From: Halorubrum sp. BV1 | GTDB taxonomy: Archaea; Halobacteriota; Halobacteria; Halobacteriales; Haloferacaceae | NCBI RefSeq assembly: GCF_000746205.1 | Contig: NZ_KN050825.1 | Location: 290,590-354,589, forward strand | Direction: 5' to 3' | DNA: 64,000 nt | In this document: positions 8,925 to 17,051 of the stretch, piece by piece | Layout: each line of letters starts with the position of its first letter | Numbering within the stretch: the first letter of the stretch is position 1 | Translations under genes and position numbers: made by a program | The notes under the pieces: generated by a model | Database searches by the model: none | Told to the model about the DNA's origin: nothing | The model's input: the letters and a program-made list of their open reading frames with translations, nothing else

Positions 8925-9152
8925 ATGGGCTGGACGCTCGGCCGAGAAGACGACGTGGTCACCGAATGGGAGCGGTCGGACGGGTACGCGACGGTGCGGG
9001 TCCGCGAGCGCGGCGACGGCGAGTTCGTCGTCCGGCTGGACGTCATGGAGCAGGCGGCGGACGAGTCGACCTACGAGCGGGAGCGGATCGGCTCGCGCGA
9101 GGCGGCCCTCGACCGGGCCGCCGAGTGGCGGGCGGCGTTCGACCTCGACTGA
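8925..9152 (+). CDS. Small haloarchaeal protein, DUF7543-like
   Basis: A 75-residue acidic soluble protein beginning MGWTLGREDDVVTEWERSDG, with alternating beta-type residues and a C-terminal helix ending AAEWRAAFDLD. It resembles a small haloarchaeal family of unknown function (DUF7543, from memory). Start 8925 is supported by a TATA-like box 28 bases upstream. It converges on tiaS, whose stop lies 31 bases downstream. Confidence 0.65.
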   Translation: MGWTLGREDDVVTEWERSDGYATVRVRERGDGEFVVRLDVMEQAADESTYERERIGSREAALDRAAEWRAAFDLD

Positions 9153-9183
9153 CGGCAGCGACCCGCGTCGGCAACCCGTTCCG

Positions 9184-10578
9184 CTACCGCTCGGGGTGCG
9201 TCGGCGCGTCGAACCCCCCGCGGACGAGCGGTTTCGCGACGTGCCGCCGAGCGCTCGGCGGAACCTCGTACCAACCGACTTCGAGCGCGCGGTCGACTTC
9301 GCGGTCGACTTTCCCGGACGCGGTGGTCCCGCAGTCGCGGCAGCGGTAGCCCTGGTTCCGTCCCGCGGACGACATCGACCGCCCGCAGTCGGGACACACT
9401 GGAACCGCTTTCTCGGTGCGGACGAGGTCGCGGACCGCGAACTTCTCCAGTTTCAGCGTCCCCGCTTCGTCCGCTCGATCGGGCAGCGCCCGGCGTTCGT
9501 GTTCGCCGCAGAGCGTCACGCGGTCGCCCGGTCGGAGCGCGCGGACCCGATCGCGGAACCGACCGGTCGGCTTGAAGGCGACACAGCGGAGGTGATCGTC
9601 GCCGTCGGCATCGCCGCGGTCCGCGAGGTCGGTGCCGTCGATACCGCCGCCAGCGCCGCCACCGCCGTCTGTGATGTCGACGTGGACGTGTCCGCCGCGT
9701 TTCGTCTCCGGGTCGGTGACGACGACGCCGTCGACGCGGTAGCCCGCGCCGTCTCGGAGGGTCCCGAGCGTCCCCGACGCGAGGTGTGCGTCGGTGCCCT
9801 GATTCGTCAGGAACGTCTCGGTGCGTGCGACCGGTTCGCTCTCGATCGACGCGGCAACCTCCCGACAGGCCGCGGCGTCGTCCCCGCGGATCCCGTAGAG
9901 GATCGGTCCCGGCGCGTTGGGGACGCACACGACCTCGCCCGTGCCGCGATCGACGGTGTCCCAGACGGTCGGGTACGCGGCGTCCGCGGCGGCGAAGACG
10001 CTCTCTGCGTCGACCGTGCGGGGCGTTCCACAGCGGTCCAGTTCCCGGTACGCGATGTGCTCGACCGTCCGGTCGTCGAACGCCGCCTGCGCGCCGACCG
10101 CGGCGAGCGCGCCGATGCGACCGCGCCCGGCCACCTCGTCGCCGTCACCCGCGCCGCCCGTCCCGAAGGCGGCGTGACGGTAGCCGTGGGAGTCCGCGAG
10201 CGACAGGGCCTCGGCAAGGCCGATCCGGTGTCGCAGCGCCCGCCGCGAGAACGCCGCGACGTCGGACGGGATCGCCGCGGGATCGACGTCGGCGACGACG
10301 AGGCCGGGCGAGGTCCGGGGATCCGCCGGCACCGCGAACTCGCGGACGATCGCCGCGGCGACCTCGAACACCTCGTCGGCGTCGATCTCGGTGACGTGCA
10401 GTGCGACGGCGGCGTTCCCGCGGGTCTTGTGTTTCACGGCCGGGTTGAGCCGAACGAGGAGCCGCCGCTCGACCCGACCGCCCGCGGCCGCGAGGCGCTC
10501 GGCGAGGCGCGCGCCGACGTACGTCGTACACATGCCGCGCTCGCGGGAATCGGTGTCGTCGACGGCGACGATGGCCAT
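9184..10578 (-). CDS. tiaS: tRNA(Ile2) 2-agmatinylcytidine synthetase TiaS
   Basis: Modifies C34 of tRNA(Ile2) to agmatidine, using agmatine and ATP, so that the tRNA reads AUA instead of AUG. The 464 residues start with the ATP-site motif VAVDDTDSRERGMCTTYVG, continue with RLLVRLNPAVKHKTRGN and GTGGAGDGDE, contain an OB-like domain, and end with a zinc ribbon (CPDCGR...CRDCGTT). Start 10578 opens directly on the conserved N-terminus; the longer frame has no support. The gene is divergent from the HTH regulator at 10780. It should be essential in a genome that decodes AUA in this way. Confidence 0.93.
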   Translation of the reverse strand: MAIVAVDDTDSRERGMCTTYVGARLAERLAAAGGRVERRLLVRLNPAVKHKTRGNAAVALHVTEIDADEVFEVAAAIVREFAVPADPRTSPGLVVADVDPAAIPSDVAAFSRRALRHRIGLAEALSLADSHGYRHAAFGTGGAGDGDEVAGRGRIGALAAVGAQAAFDDRTVEHIAYRELDRCGTPRTVDAESVFAAADAAYPTVWDTVDRGTGEVVCVPNAPGPILYGIRGDDAAACREVAASIESEPVARTETFLTNQGTDAHLASGTLGTLRDGAGYRVDGVVVTDPETKRGGHVHVDITDGGGGAGGGIDGTDLADRGDADGDDHLRCVAFKPTGRFRDRVRALRPGDRVTLCGEHERRALPDRADEAGTLKLEKFAVRDLVRTEKAVPVCPDCGRSMSSAGRNQGYRCRDCGTTASGKVDREVDRALEVGWYEVPPSARRHVAKPLVRGGFDAPTHPER

Positions 10579-10749
10579 ACCCGTGATTTTTCCCTCGCAG
10601 ACAAACCGGTTTCGGGGCGGGCCGTCGGCGACGCGAGTCGCTGGCGCGCCGGCGCGTGCGGCGCGGGTCGAATATATAATGCTACCGGGGGCGACCGAAG
10701 CAAAATCGCAAGCGAGCGGCGCGTTCGAGCGGGCGCGACTGACACAACG

Positions 10750-10758
10750 CATATATAC
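10750..10758 (+). promoter_or_regulatory. TATA box of the HTH regulator
   Basis: GCATATATACG is a near-ideal archaeal TATA box centred 26 bases before ATG 10780. Confidence 0.7.
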
Positions 10759-10779
10759 GCCGAACCGCTTGTCTCGACT

Positions 10780-11751
10780 ATGTCCCGGACTGCGCTGATC
10801 GGGAACGTCACCGCGATGCTGGAGGACGCGGGGTTCCGCGTGAGCGACCGGTGTGCGGTCCGGCCGAAGAGCTTCGACGTGGCGGCGCGCCGCGACGAGG
10901 ACCTGCTGTTACTGAAGATTCTCGGCAACGTCGACGCCCTCGACGCGGCGACCGGCGCGGAGATGCGGCGGCTCGGCGAGTATCTGCAGGCGACGCCGAT
11001 GGTGATCGGCATCCGAACGCGCGACGAGGACCTGAAGCCGGGCGTCGTCTACTTCCGACACGGCGTCCCAGTGATCAACCCGGACACCGCCTACGAGCTG
11101 TTCGTGGAGGGCATGCCACCGCTCATCTACGCGGCCCCCGGCGGGCTGTACGTCAGCCTCGACGGCGACTTGCTGGCCGACGAGCGCGAGGAGCGCGGGT
11201 GGTCGCTCGGTCGGCTCGCGACCGAACTCGGCGTCTCCCGTCGAACCGTCTCGAAGTACGAGGACGGGATGAACGCCTCCATCGAAGTGGCGATCCAGCT
11301 CGAAGAGCTGTTCGACGAGCCGTTCTCAAGCCCCGTCGACGTCCTCGACGGGGCCGAGGAGGTCCGCGACTCGGACCCGACGCCCGCGGCACCCGACACC
11401 GATCCCGACGACGAACACATCGTCCATGTGCTCACCAAGGCGGGATTCACGGTCCACCCGACGGCGCGGGCCCCGTTCAAGGCCGTCTCCGAGGACGAGG
11501 GCAGCGCCGTGACGCGCGTTCTCACCGGCCACTCGACGTTCACGCCGGCCGCGGAGAAGCGCGCCCGGATCATGTCGTCGATCGGCGAGGTAGCGCGCAC
11601 GCGGTCCGTCTATTTCACGGAGGGAGACGAGCGGCGGGAATCGGTCGACGGCACCGCGCTCGTCTCCTGTGAGGAACTCGCCGGCATCTCCGACCCGGAG
11701 GAGATCCGCGAACTCATCCGCGACCGCGCGGCGGCCCCCTCAGAGGCCTGA
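10780..11751 (+). CDS. HTH transcriptional regulator with central Cro/C1-type domain
   Basis: A 323-residue protein of a conserved archaeal family (putative HTH-type regulator, MJ0164-like). An N-terminal nuclease-like alpha/beta domain (1-125, with LLLLKILGNVDAL) precedes a Cro/C1-type helix-turn-helix, ERGWSLGRLATELGVSRRTV, near residues 137-156. A C-terminal domain (about 210-320) follows an acidic linker. The target is unknown. The TATA box at 10750-10758 fixes the start; the upstream frame to 9196 is the antisense shadow of tiaS. It converges on the MinD-like gene. Confidence 0.85.
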   Translation: MSRTALIGNVTAMLEDAGFRVSDRCAVRPKSFDVAARRDEDLLLLKILGNVDALDAATGAEMRRLGEYLQATPMVIGIRTRDEDLKPGVVYFRHGVPVINPDTAYELFVEGMPPLIYAAPGGLYVSLDGDLLADEREERGWSLGRLATELGVSRRTVSKYEDGMNASIEVAIQLEELFDEPFSSPVDVLDGAEEVRDSDPTPAAPDTDPDDEHIVHVLTKAGFTVHPTARAPFKAVSEDEGSAVTRVLTGHSTFTPAAEKRARIMSSIGEVARTRSVYFTEGDERRESVDGTALVSCEELAGISDPEEIRELIRDRAAAPSEA

Positions 11752-11803
11752 AAACAGTCGGCTGCGAGACCGAATCGCCGTCTCCCCGTACGCAGACGTA
11801 GCC

Positions 11804-13240
11804 TTATCGCCCGAACAGACGACTGAAGAACCCGTCACCGTCCGTATCGTCGTCGCTCTCGTCCCGCTCGGTGTCGCCGGGCTCGTCGTCGCCGTTCGTC
11901 GAGTCTCTGTCGTCGTCGGCCCCGCTCCGCTCCGAGAGGACGGTGTTCATCGTGCCGGTGTCGTCGTCCCGGAACGGGACGCTTCCCGCGAGTTCGTCGT
12001 CGATGTCGCGGCTCGGCTCCTCCTCTTCGGACGCCTCCCCCGGCGCGTCGCGGGCCTCCGGTTCGTCGAGGAGCGCGCCCTCGTCGGCAGACGCCGAGCC
12101 CTCCGACTCGAACGCCGCCTCCCCGGCCTCGTCCTCGATCATCGCTTCGAGGTCGTCGCCGTCGACGTGGTCATCGCCGACGGTTCGCGTGTCGCCGTCG
12201 AAGTCGTCGGCCGTGTCGCCGTCCTCGGGACCGGCGTGCGCCGGTTCGCCGGAGTCCGAGTCGGTGCCGCTCTCGTCGCTCGGCACGGGCGATTCGTCCG
12301 CGACGATGATGTCGCGCTCGTCGGCTGGCTCGCCGAGCCCGCCCGAGTCGGCGTCGGCGACGATGATGTCCTCGCCGTCGGCGTCGGCCGCCCCAGCGTC
12401 GTCGGTTTCGCCGCTCTCACCGGCCGCGTCCGGTGGCTCTGGGTCGGCCGCGTCCGGTGGCTCTGGGTCGGCCGCGTCCGGTGGCTCTGGGTCGGCCGCG
12501 TCCGCAGGCGTCTGACCCGATGCGGGCGGAGCCGGGTCGGGGATCTCCGCGCCGGTCAGCGTTCGAGCGAGTTCGCGGTACGCGCGGGTCGCGGGTGCGT
12601 CAGGCGCGAACGTCACGAGCGGCTCGTTCGCCGTCGCCGCCCGAAAGACGGCGGGGTCCTCCGGGATCCGACCGAGGACCGGCGCGTCGAGGCGGGTGAG
12701 GTCGTCGCCCGTCGCGCCGTCGCCGCCGACGCGCGTGATCGCCGCGCCGGCGACCGTGCCGCCGAGGCGCTCTGTCAGCTGGCGGGTCTTTTCGGTGTCG
12801 CCGAGGGCGTTGCGCTCGGCCGTCGAGACGAGAAGGGTCTCGTCCGCGAGTCCGAGCGGCAGGGTCGAGTCGTGCGAGAGTCCCGCGCCCGCGTCGAGAA
12901 ACACGTAGTCCGCGTCGTCGAAGGCCGCGACGACCTCGCGAAGCCCGGACGGGTCGGCCGTCGCGTACGCGTCGAGGTCGGCCGCCCCCGGGAGGACGCG
13001 CAGGCCCGCCGGCCCGGACAGAACCGCGTCGAGCGGGTTGCCCCGGCCGGAGAGCACGTCGTGGAGGGTCGTCTCTCCCGGCTCGACGCCGACCGCCTCC
13101 GCGAGGTTCGCCATGCCGATGTCGGCGTCGATCGCGACGACATCGGCACCGGCGTCGGCCAGGATCGTCGCTATCGCCGCGGTCGTGGTGGTCTTTCCGA
13201 CCCCACCCTTCGCTGAGGCGACCGCATACACCGTTGCCAT
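11804..13240 (-). CDS. MinD/ParA-type ATPase with long acidic repeat-bearing tail (MinD4-like)
   Basis: A 478-residue P-loop ATPase. The first 235 residues are a MinD/ParA fold: deviant Walker A KGGVGKTTT (11-19), the IDADIGMANLAEA motif (37-49) and a D-A-G-A switch near residue 117. The rest is a Glu/Asp/Ser/Ala-rich tail with three perfect DAADPEPP repeats and an amphipathic end, FFSRLFGR. MinD proteins position structures at poles or membranes. A tail of this type is reminiscent of Haloferax MinD4, which helps place archaella and chemosensory arrays; that assignment is from memory and not certain. A TATA-like box at 13264-13271 gives a leaderless start. The gene is divergent from the ATP synthase operon. 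Confidence 0.85.
   Translation of the reverse strand: MATVYAVASAKGGVGKTTTTAAIATILADAGADVVAIDADIGMANLAEAVGVEPGETTLHDVLSGRGNPLDAVLSGPAGLRVLPGAADLDAYATADPSGLREVVAAFDDADYVFLDAGAGLSHDSTLPLGLADETLLVSTAERNALGDTEKTRQLTERLGGTVAGAAITRVGGDGATGDDLTRLDAPVLGRIPEDPAVFRAATANEPLVTFAPDAPATRAYRELARTLTGAEIPDPAPPASGQTPADAADPEPPDAADPEPPDAADPEPPDAAGESGETDDAGAADADGEDIIVADADSGGLGEPADERDIIVADESPVPSDESGTDSDSGEPAHAGPEDGDTADDFDGDTRTVGDDHVDGDDLEAMIEDEAGEAAFESEGSASADEGALLDEPEARDAPGEASEEEEPSRDIDDELAGSVPFRDDDTGTMNTVLSERSGADDDRDSTNGDDEPGDTERDESDDDTDGDGFFSRLFGR
12422..12505 (-). repeat. 24-bp in-frame tandem repeat in the MinD-like tail
   Basis: A 24-base unit starts at 12422, 12446 and 12470 with no mismatch, and a partial copy starts at 12494. 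It encodes the octapeptide DAADPEPP three times and keeps the frame, so copy-number change would only alter tail length. Confidence 0.95.
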
Positions 13241-13263
13241 ACGGAGACGGTCCGGCGACTGGT

Positions 13264-13271
13264 ACTTAAAT
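13264..13271 (-). promoter_or_regulatory. TATA-like box of the MinD-like gene
   Basis: ATTTAAGT on the minus strand is centred 27 bases before ATG 13240. Confidence 0.6.
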
Positions 13272-13426
13272 GTAGGCGGCCGCGCGGGTACACACGGACG
13301 ACGAGCGCGTCGGCTCGCCCAGCTCGACGGTCGGCCCGTGCAGCTCGACGCGCCGGCTCATCCAGGTCGGCGCGTCGGCTCGTTCCGTTCGGAGCCGCGC
13401 GATCCACCGCTCACTTTCGCAAACAC

Positions 13427-13434
13427 CTTATACA
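13427..13434 (+). promoter_or_regulatory. Promoter of the ATP synthase operon
   Basis: CTTATACA is centred about 34 bases before the atpH start, which would leave a leader of some 5-8 bases. It is the only AT-rich stretch between the divergent MinD-like gene and atpH. Confidence 0.5.
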
Positions 13435-13464
13435 TCGCTTCTAGACTTTCAGGCGATTAGTAGT

Positions 13465-13821
13465 ATGGCGAGACCAGAGGTGCTCGACCGGATCAAGCAG
13501 GCTGAAACAGAGGCGGACGAGATCATCGCGGAGGCGGAATCGGACGCCGACGAGCGCCTCGCCGAGGCTCGACGGCGCGCGGAGGAGATCCGCGACGACG
13601 CCGAGGAGGAGGCGGCCTCCGAGGCCGAAGAGCGGATCGAAGCGGCCCGCGAGGAGATCGAGGAGCGGCGCGAGGAGATCCTCGAATCGGGTCGTGCCGA
13701 CCGCGACGAGCTCGAACGCGAGGCCCGCGACCGAGTGGACACAGCCGTCGACTACGCGGTCGAACGGTTCGAAGAAGCGGTCACCAGTCAGGCCGAGGAG
13801 GCGGTGGATGCTCAGGCCTGA
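13465..13821 (+). CDS. atpH: A-type ATP synthase subunit H
   Basis: Peripheral-stalk subunit of the A1Ao ATP synthase, pairing with subunit E to brace the catalytic head against the membrane part. The 118 residues are almost entirely charged heptads rich in Glu, Arg and Ala (for example RRRAEEIRDDAEEEAASEAE), which predicts one long coiled coil. Length and position as first gene of the operon fit the family. The end overlaps the atpI start by 14 bases, so translation is probably coupled. Confidence 0.9.
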   Translation: MARPEVLDRIKQAETEADEIIAEAESDADERLAEARRRAEEIRDDAEEEAASEAEERIEAAREEIEERREEILESGRADRDELEREARDRVDTAVDYAVERFEEAVTSQAEEAVDAQA

Positions 13822-16027
13822 GCGGATGAGCAAGGTGTCGGTGACGGGCTCGAAGCGCGTCATCGACGACGTGATCGAGGCGGCGTACGACCACCACTCG
13901 CTGCACGTCACCGACTACGACGAGCGCTACGAGGGCTTCGAGCCCGGCGTGTCGCTCGACGGAGCCGAAGACGTCAGCGAGCGGCTCGTCACCGTTCGCT
14001 CGCTCGAAAGCATCCTCGACATCGACGACGCGGACGTCGACGCGGCCCGCGCGCTCGACGACGAGGAACTCGAGGCGGAGCTGTCCGACGTGCGCGAGCG
14101 CGTCAACGAACTCAACGACCAGCGCGACGAGCTGCAGGCGCAGATCCGAGACAGGCAAGAAGAGATAGACCGGATGGAGCCGTTCGCGGACCTCGGTATC
14201 GCCCTCGACTTACTCGGCGGCTACGACTCGCTCGAAGTGGTCGTCGGCGAGGCGAAACCCGACGCCGTCGAAGACGCGCTCACAGACGCGGACGGGGTCG
14301 ACGCGCACGAGGTGTTCGCGGGCGGCGACGTCGTCGCCGCCTTCGCGAAGCCCGCCTCGGGAGTCGAGGAGGGCGTCCTTCAGGACTCGCTCGTGGGCGT
14401 CGACATCGCCCTGCTCGACGTGCCGGACGCCGACGCGAGCCCCGCGGAGTACGTCGCCGAGCTCGAATCCGAGCAGGCCGACCTCCGAGAGGAGCTCGCG
14501 GCGGTCGAATCCCGGATCGCTGACGTGAAAGAAGAGGCTGCAGGCTTCCTGTTGCGCGCAGAAGAGCAGCTCACAATCGAGGCCGAAAAGAAGCAGGCCC
14601 CGCTCTCCTTCGCGACGACCGAGAACGCGTTCGTCGCCGAGGGATGGGTGCCGACCGAGACGTTCGGCGAGTTCGAGGCGGCGATCACCGAGGCCGTCGG
14701 CGACCACGCCGACGTCGAAGAACTTGAACGCGCGTCGTTCACTCCCGACGGCGACCACCACACCGAAGCCGTCGCAGACGGCGGCTCCGCGGGCGGTGCG
14801 ACCGCGACAGCCGACGACGAACGCGAGGCGGCCACGGACGGCGGCCACGCGACCCACGGGAGCGACGACCCGCCGGTCGTTCAAGACAACGGGAGCGCGG
14901 CCGGTCCCTTCGAACTGCTCGTGCAGGGGTTCGGTCGTCCGAAGTACTCCGAATTCGACCCGACTCTTCTGGTCTTCCTCACCTTCCCGCTCATGTTCGG
15001 CTTCATGATCGGCGACGTGGGGTACGGCGTGTTGTACGCCGCCATCGGCGCGTTCCTGTACAGCCGGTACGACGGGACGTTCCGCGAACTCGGCGCCGTC
15101 GCGCTGTGGGCCGGGGGATTCACGATCCTGTTCGGGATCTACTTCGGGATCGACGTGTTCGGCTACCACGCGTACCAGCTCTTGCCGGGGGAGATCCACT
15201 GGCCGGTCGACGGCAAGGGACTCTCGCCGGCCGACATCGACTGGGCGCTGTCGTTCCTCGTCGCCAGCGTGCTGTTCGGACTCGCTCACCTGAACGTGGG
15301 ACACGTCCTCTCGTTCGTGAGCAACTACCAGCAACACGACCTGAAGCACGCGCTCTATGAGGGCGGCTCGTGGCTCCTGATCCTCAACGGCGCGTGGATC
15401 TGGATCTTCAGCCAGCACCTTCCCGGCCCGAAGCCGGACTTCCTCTTCGAGTCGTTCTCGACTCTCACCTTCGGGGCGGTCTCGTTCAGCGGCTTCCCCG
15501 TCGCGGTCGGGTACGCCGCCATCGGGGCCATCGCGCTCGGGGTCGTCCTGCTCGCGATCGGTGAGCCGCCGGAACTCGCCGAGGTGCTCTCGCCGATCGT
15601 CAACGTCATCTCGTACGCCCGTATCATGGCGGTGCTGCTCGCGAAGGGCGGGATGGCGCTCGCCGTGAACCTGCTCGCGTTCGGCGCGTACATCGACGAA
15701 AGCGGCGAGGGGAGCTTCCACTTCATCTTCAGCGCCGACTACCTTGAGTACGTGCAGAGCCATCCCGGCGACTACGAACTCGTCTTCGCGGGGATGACGA
15801 CCGCGTTCGATCCGGCGTCTGCCGGGGCTGTCGGCGTCCTCGCCCTGGTAGGCGGCATCCTCGTGGCGGTCGTCGGTCACATCGTCGTGCTCGCGCTCGG
15901 GGTTACGTCCGCCGGCATTCAGGCGGTGCGTCTCGAGTACGTGGAGTTCTTCGGGAACTTCTACGAGGGCGGCGGGAACGCGTACCTGCCGTTCGGCTAC
16001 GACCGCGAGTACACCACAGACGAGTAG
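13808..16027 (+). CDS. atpI: A-type ATP synthase subunit I (a-type membrane subunit)
   Basis: Membrane subunit forming the proton path against the c-ring (V-ATPase subunit a homologue). Of 739 residues, the first 340 or so form a soluble, coiled-coil-containing arm (ELNDQRDELQAQIRDRQEEI). A His/Asp-rich linker follows near 305-360, then about seven or eight membrane helices from about residue 380. The helix with NVISYARIMAVLLAKGGMALAVN carries the conserved Arg of the proton path. Start 13808 (MLRPERMSKVSV) overlaps atpH; Met at 13826 is the alternative. A short palindrome and an internal promoter follow before atpK. Confidence 0.92.
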   Translation: MLRPERMSKVSVTGSKRVIDDVIEAAYDHHSLHVTDYDERYEGFEPGVSLDGAEDVSERLVTVRSLESILDIDDADVDAARALDDEELEAELSDVRERVNELNDQRDELQAQIRDRQEEIDRMEPFADLGIALDLLGGYDSLEVVVGEAKPDAVEDALTDADGVDAHEVFAGGDVVAAFAKPASGVEEGVLQDSLVGVDIALLDVPDADASPAEYVAELESEQADLREELAAVESRIADVKEEAAGFLLRAEEQLTIEAEKKQAPLSFATTENAFVAEGWVPTETFGEFEAAITEAVGDHADVEELERASFTPDGDHHTEAVADGGSAGGATATADDEREAATDGGHATHGSDDPPVVQDNGSAAGPFELLVQGFGRPKYSEFDPTLLVFLTFPLMFGFMIGDVGYGVLYAAIGAFLYSRYDGTFRELGAVALWAGGFTILFGIYFGIDVFGYHAYQLLPGEIHWPVDGKGLSPADIDWALSFLVASVLFGLAHLNVGHVLSFVSNYQQHDLKHALYEGGSWLLILNGAWIWIFSQHLPGPKPDFLFESFSTLTFGAVSFSGFPVAVGYAAIGAIALGVVLLAIGEPPELAEVLSPIVNVISYARIMAVLLAKGGMALAVNLLAFGAYIDESGEGSFHFIFSADYLEYVQSHPGDYELVFAGMTTAFDPASAGAVGVLALVGGILVAVVGHIVVLALGVTSAGIQAVRLEYVEFFGNFYEGGGNAYLPFGYDREYTTDE

Positions 16028-16054
16028 CCGTCACGCTCCCTCTCAGCCGATCCG

Positions 16055-16067
16055 GCGAATTTTTCGC
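16055..16067 (+). terminator. Short T-rich palindrome after atpI
   Basis: GCGAATTTTTCGC is a perfect inverted repeat around a T run, 28 bases after the atpI stop. It may end or attenuate part of the atpHI transcript before the promoter-like box ahead of atpK. The stem is very short, so this is weak. Confidence 0.35.
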
Positions 16068-16133
16068 GGTCGATACCCCCGCGAGCCCTGCCTCTGCCCG
16101 GCGTCACGGCGGTTCCGTTCGGTCGTTTTGGGA

Positions 16134-16142
16134 AGCTTTATG
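16134..16142 (+). promoter_or_regulatory. Internal promoter-like box before atpK
   Basis: AGCTTTATG lies about 60 bases before the atpK start, giving a predicted leader of about 33 bases. It could allow extra synthesis of the c-ring subunit, which is needed in many copies per enzyme; that purpose is inference. Confidence 0.4.
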
Positions 16143-16198
16143 ACTCCAGTAGGGGCAACTAGCAACTGTTCGGAGACGAGCAACCGCAACTACTACCA

Positions 16199-16450
16199 AT
16201 GCTTGAAGCTACCAACGAACTCGGGAATGTCGCACTGCAGGCCGGAGGAACGCTCACTGACCCCAGCGCCGCGGCGGCGCTCGCCGTCGGACTGGCGGCG
16301 CTCGGTGCGGGCTACGCGGAGCGTGGAATCGGTTCGGCCGCCGTCGGCGCGATGGCCGAGGACGACGATCTGTTCGTCAACGGGCTCATTCTGACGGTCC
16401 TCCCCGAGACGATTGTCATTCTCGCACTCGTCGTCGTCTTCATCGTCTAA
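16199..16450 (+). CDS. atpK: A-type ATP synthase subunit K (c-ring proteolipid)
   Basis: The 83-residue c-ring subunit that carries protons through the membrane. Two hydrophobic helices are separated by a short polar loop (GAMAEDDDLF). Helix 1 has the small-residue pattern AAAALAVGLAALGAGYAERGIGSAAVG; helix 2 holds the ion-binding acid Glu70 in LPETIVI. No Na-type QxxTS signature is seen around the acid, which fits H+ coupling, although ion choice cannot be proven by eye. The 171-base gap before the gene contains a promoter-like box. Confidence 0.95.
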   Translation: MLEATNELGNVALQAGGTLTDPSAAAALAVGLAALGAGYAERGIGSAAVGAMAEDDDLFVNGLILTVLPETIVILALVVVFIV

Positions 16451-16472
16451 GCGGTTCCCCCTTTCCACACCA

Positions 16473-17051
16473 ATGAGTTTGGATACTGTCGTTGAGGACG
16501 TTCGAGACGAAGCCCGCGCGCGTGCAGAGGAAATCCGTGAGGCGGCGGAGTCCGAGGCGGACGAGATCGTCGCCGAGGCGGAGACCGACGCCGAGCGCAT
16601 CCGCGAAGAGCGGCTCGCCGAGGCCGATCGCCAGATCGAACAGGAGCGCGAGCAGACGCTCTCGTCGGCCAAACTCGAGGCCAAACAGGAGCGGCTCGGC
16701 GCCCGTCGTGACGTCCTCGAAGACGTCTACGACGACGTCGAGGCCACCATCGAGTCGCTCGACGGCGACCGTCGCCGCGAGCTGACCGAGACGCTTCTCG
16801 ACGCGACGCTCGCGGAGTTCGACGACGACGATGACGTCGCCGTCTACACCCGCGCCGAGGACGTCGATCTCCTCGAAGACCTCGTCGCGGACCGCAACGC
16901 GGCGGTCGACGGCGAGGTCGACTGTCTCGGCGGTGTCGTCGCGGAGAGCGACACCTCGCGCGTCCGGGTGAACAACACGTTCGACTCGGTCCTGGACTCC
17001 GTCTGGGACGACGAGTTGAAACACATCTCGGAGCGACTGTTCGACCAATGA
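16473..17051 (+). CDS. atpE: A-type ATP synthase subunit E
   Basis: Peripheral-stalk subunit that dimerises with H. The 192 residues begin with a long charged coiled coil (DEARARAEEIREAAESEADE) and end with a globular alpha/beta domain containing DCLGGVVAESDTSRVRVNNTFDS, typical of the family's head-binding part. Start 16473 is chosen because the upstream Met at 16413 lies inside atpK and adds only a Ser-rich shadow. The stop overlaps the atpC start by four bases (ATGA), a sign of coupled translation. Confidence 0.93.
   Translation: MSLDTVVEDVRDEARARAEEIREAAESEADEIVAEAETDAERIREERLAEADRQIEQEREQTLSSAKLEAKQERLGARRDVLEDVYDDVEATIESLDGDRRRELTETLLDATLAEFDDDDDVAVYTRAEDVDLLEDLVADRNAAVDGEVDCLGGVVAESDTSRVRVNNTFDSVLDSVWDDELKHISERLFDQ

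Noticed and set aside
9196..10779. Large N-terminal extension of the HTH regulator
   Set aside because: The extension is antisense to tiaS, and a strong TATA box sits immediately before the shorter start.
14210..15880. Long open frame on the minus strand (over 550 codons) across atpI
   Set aside because: It is antisense to a clear ATP synthase subunit and its translation is Arg/Glu/Asp/Val-rich without any fold. High G+C leaves few stop codons, so long shadow frames are expected.
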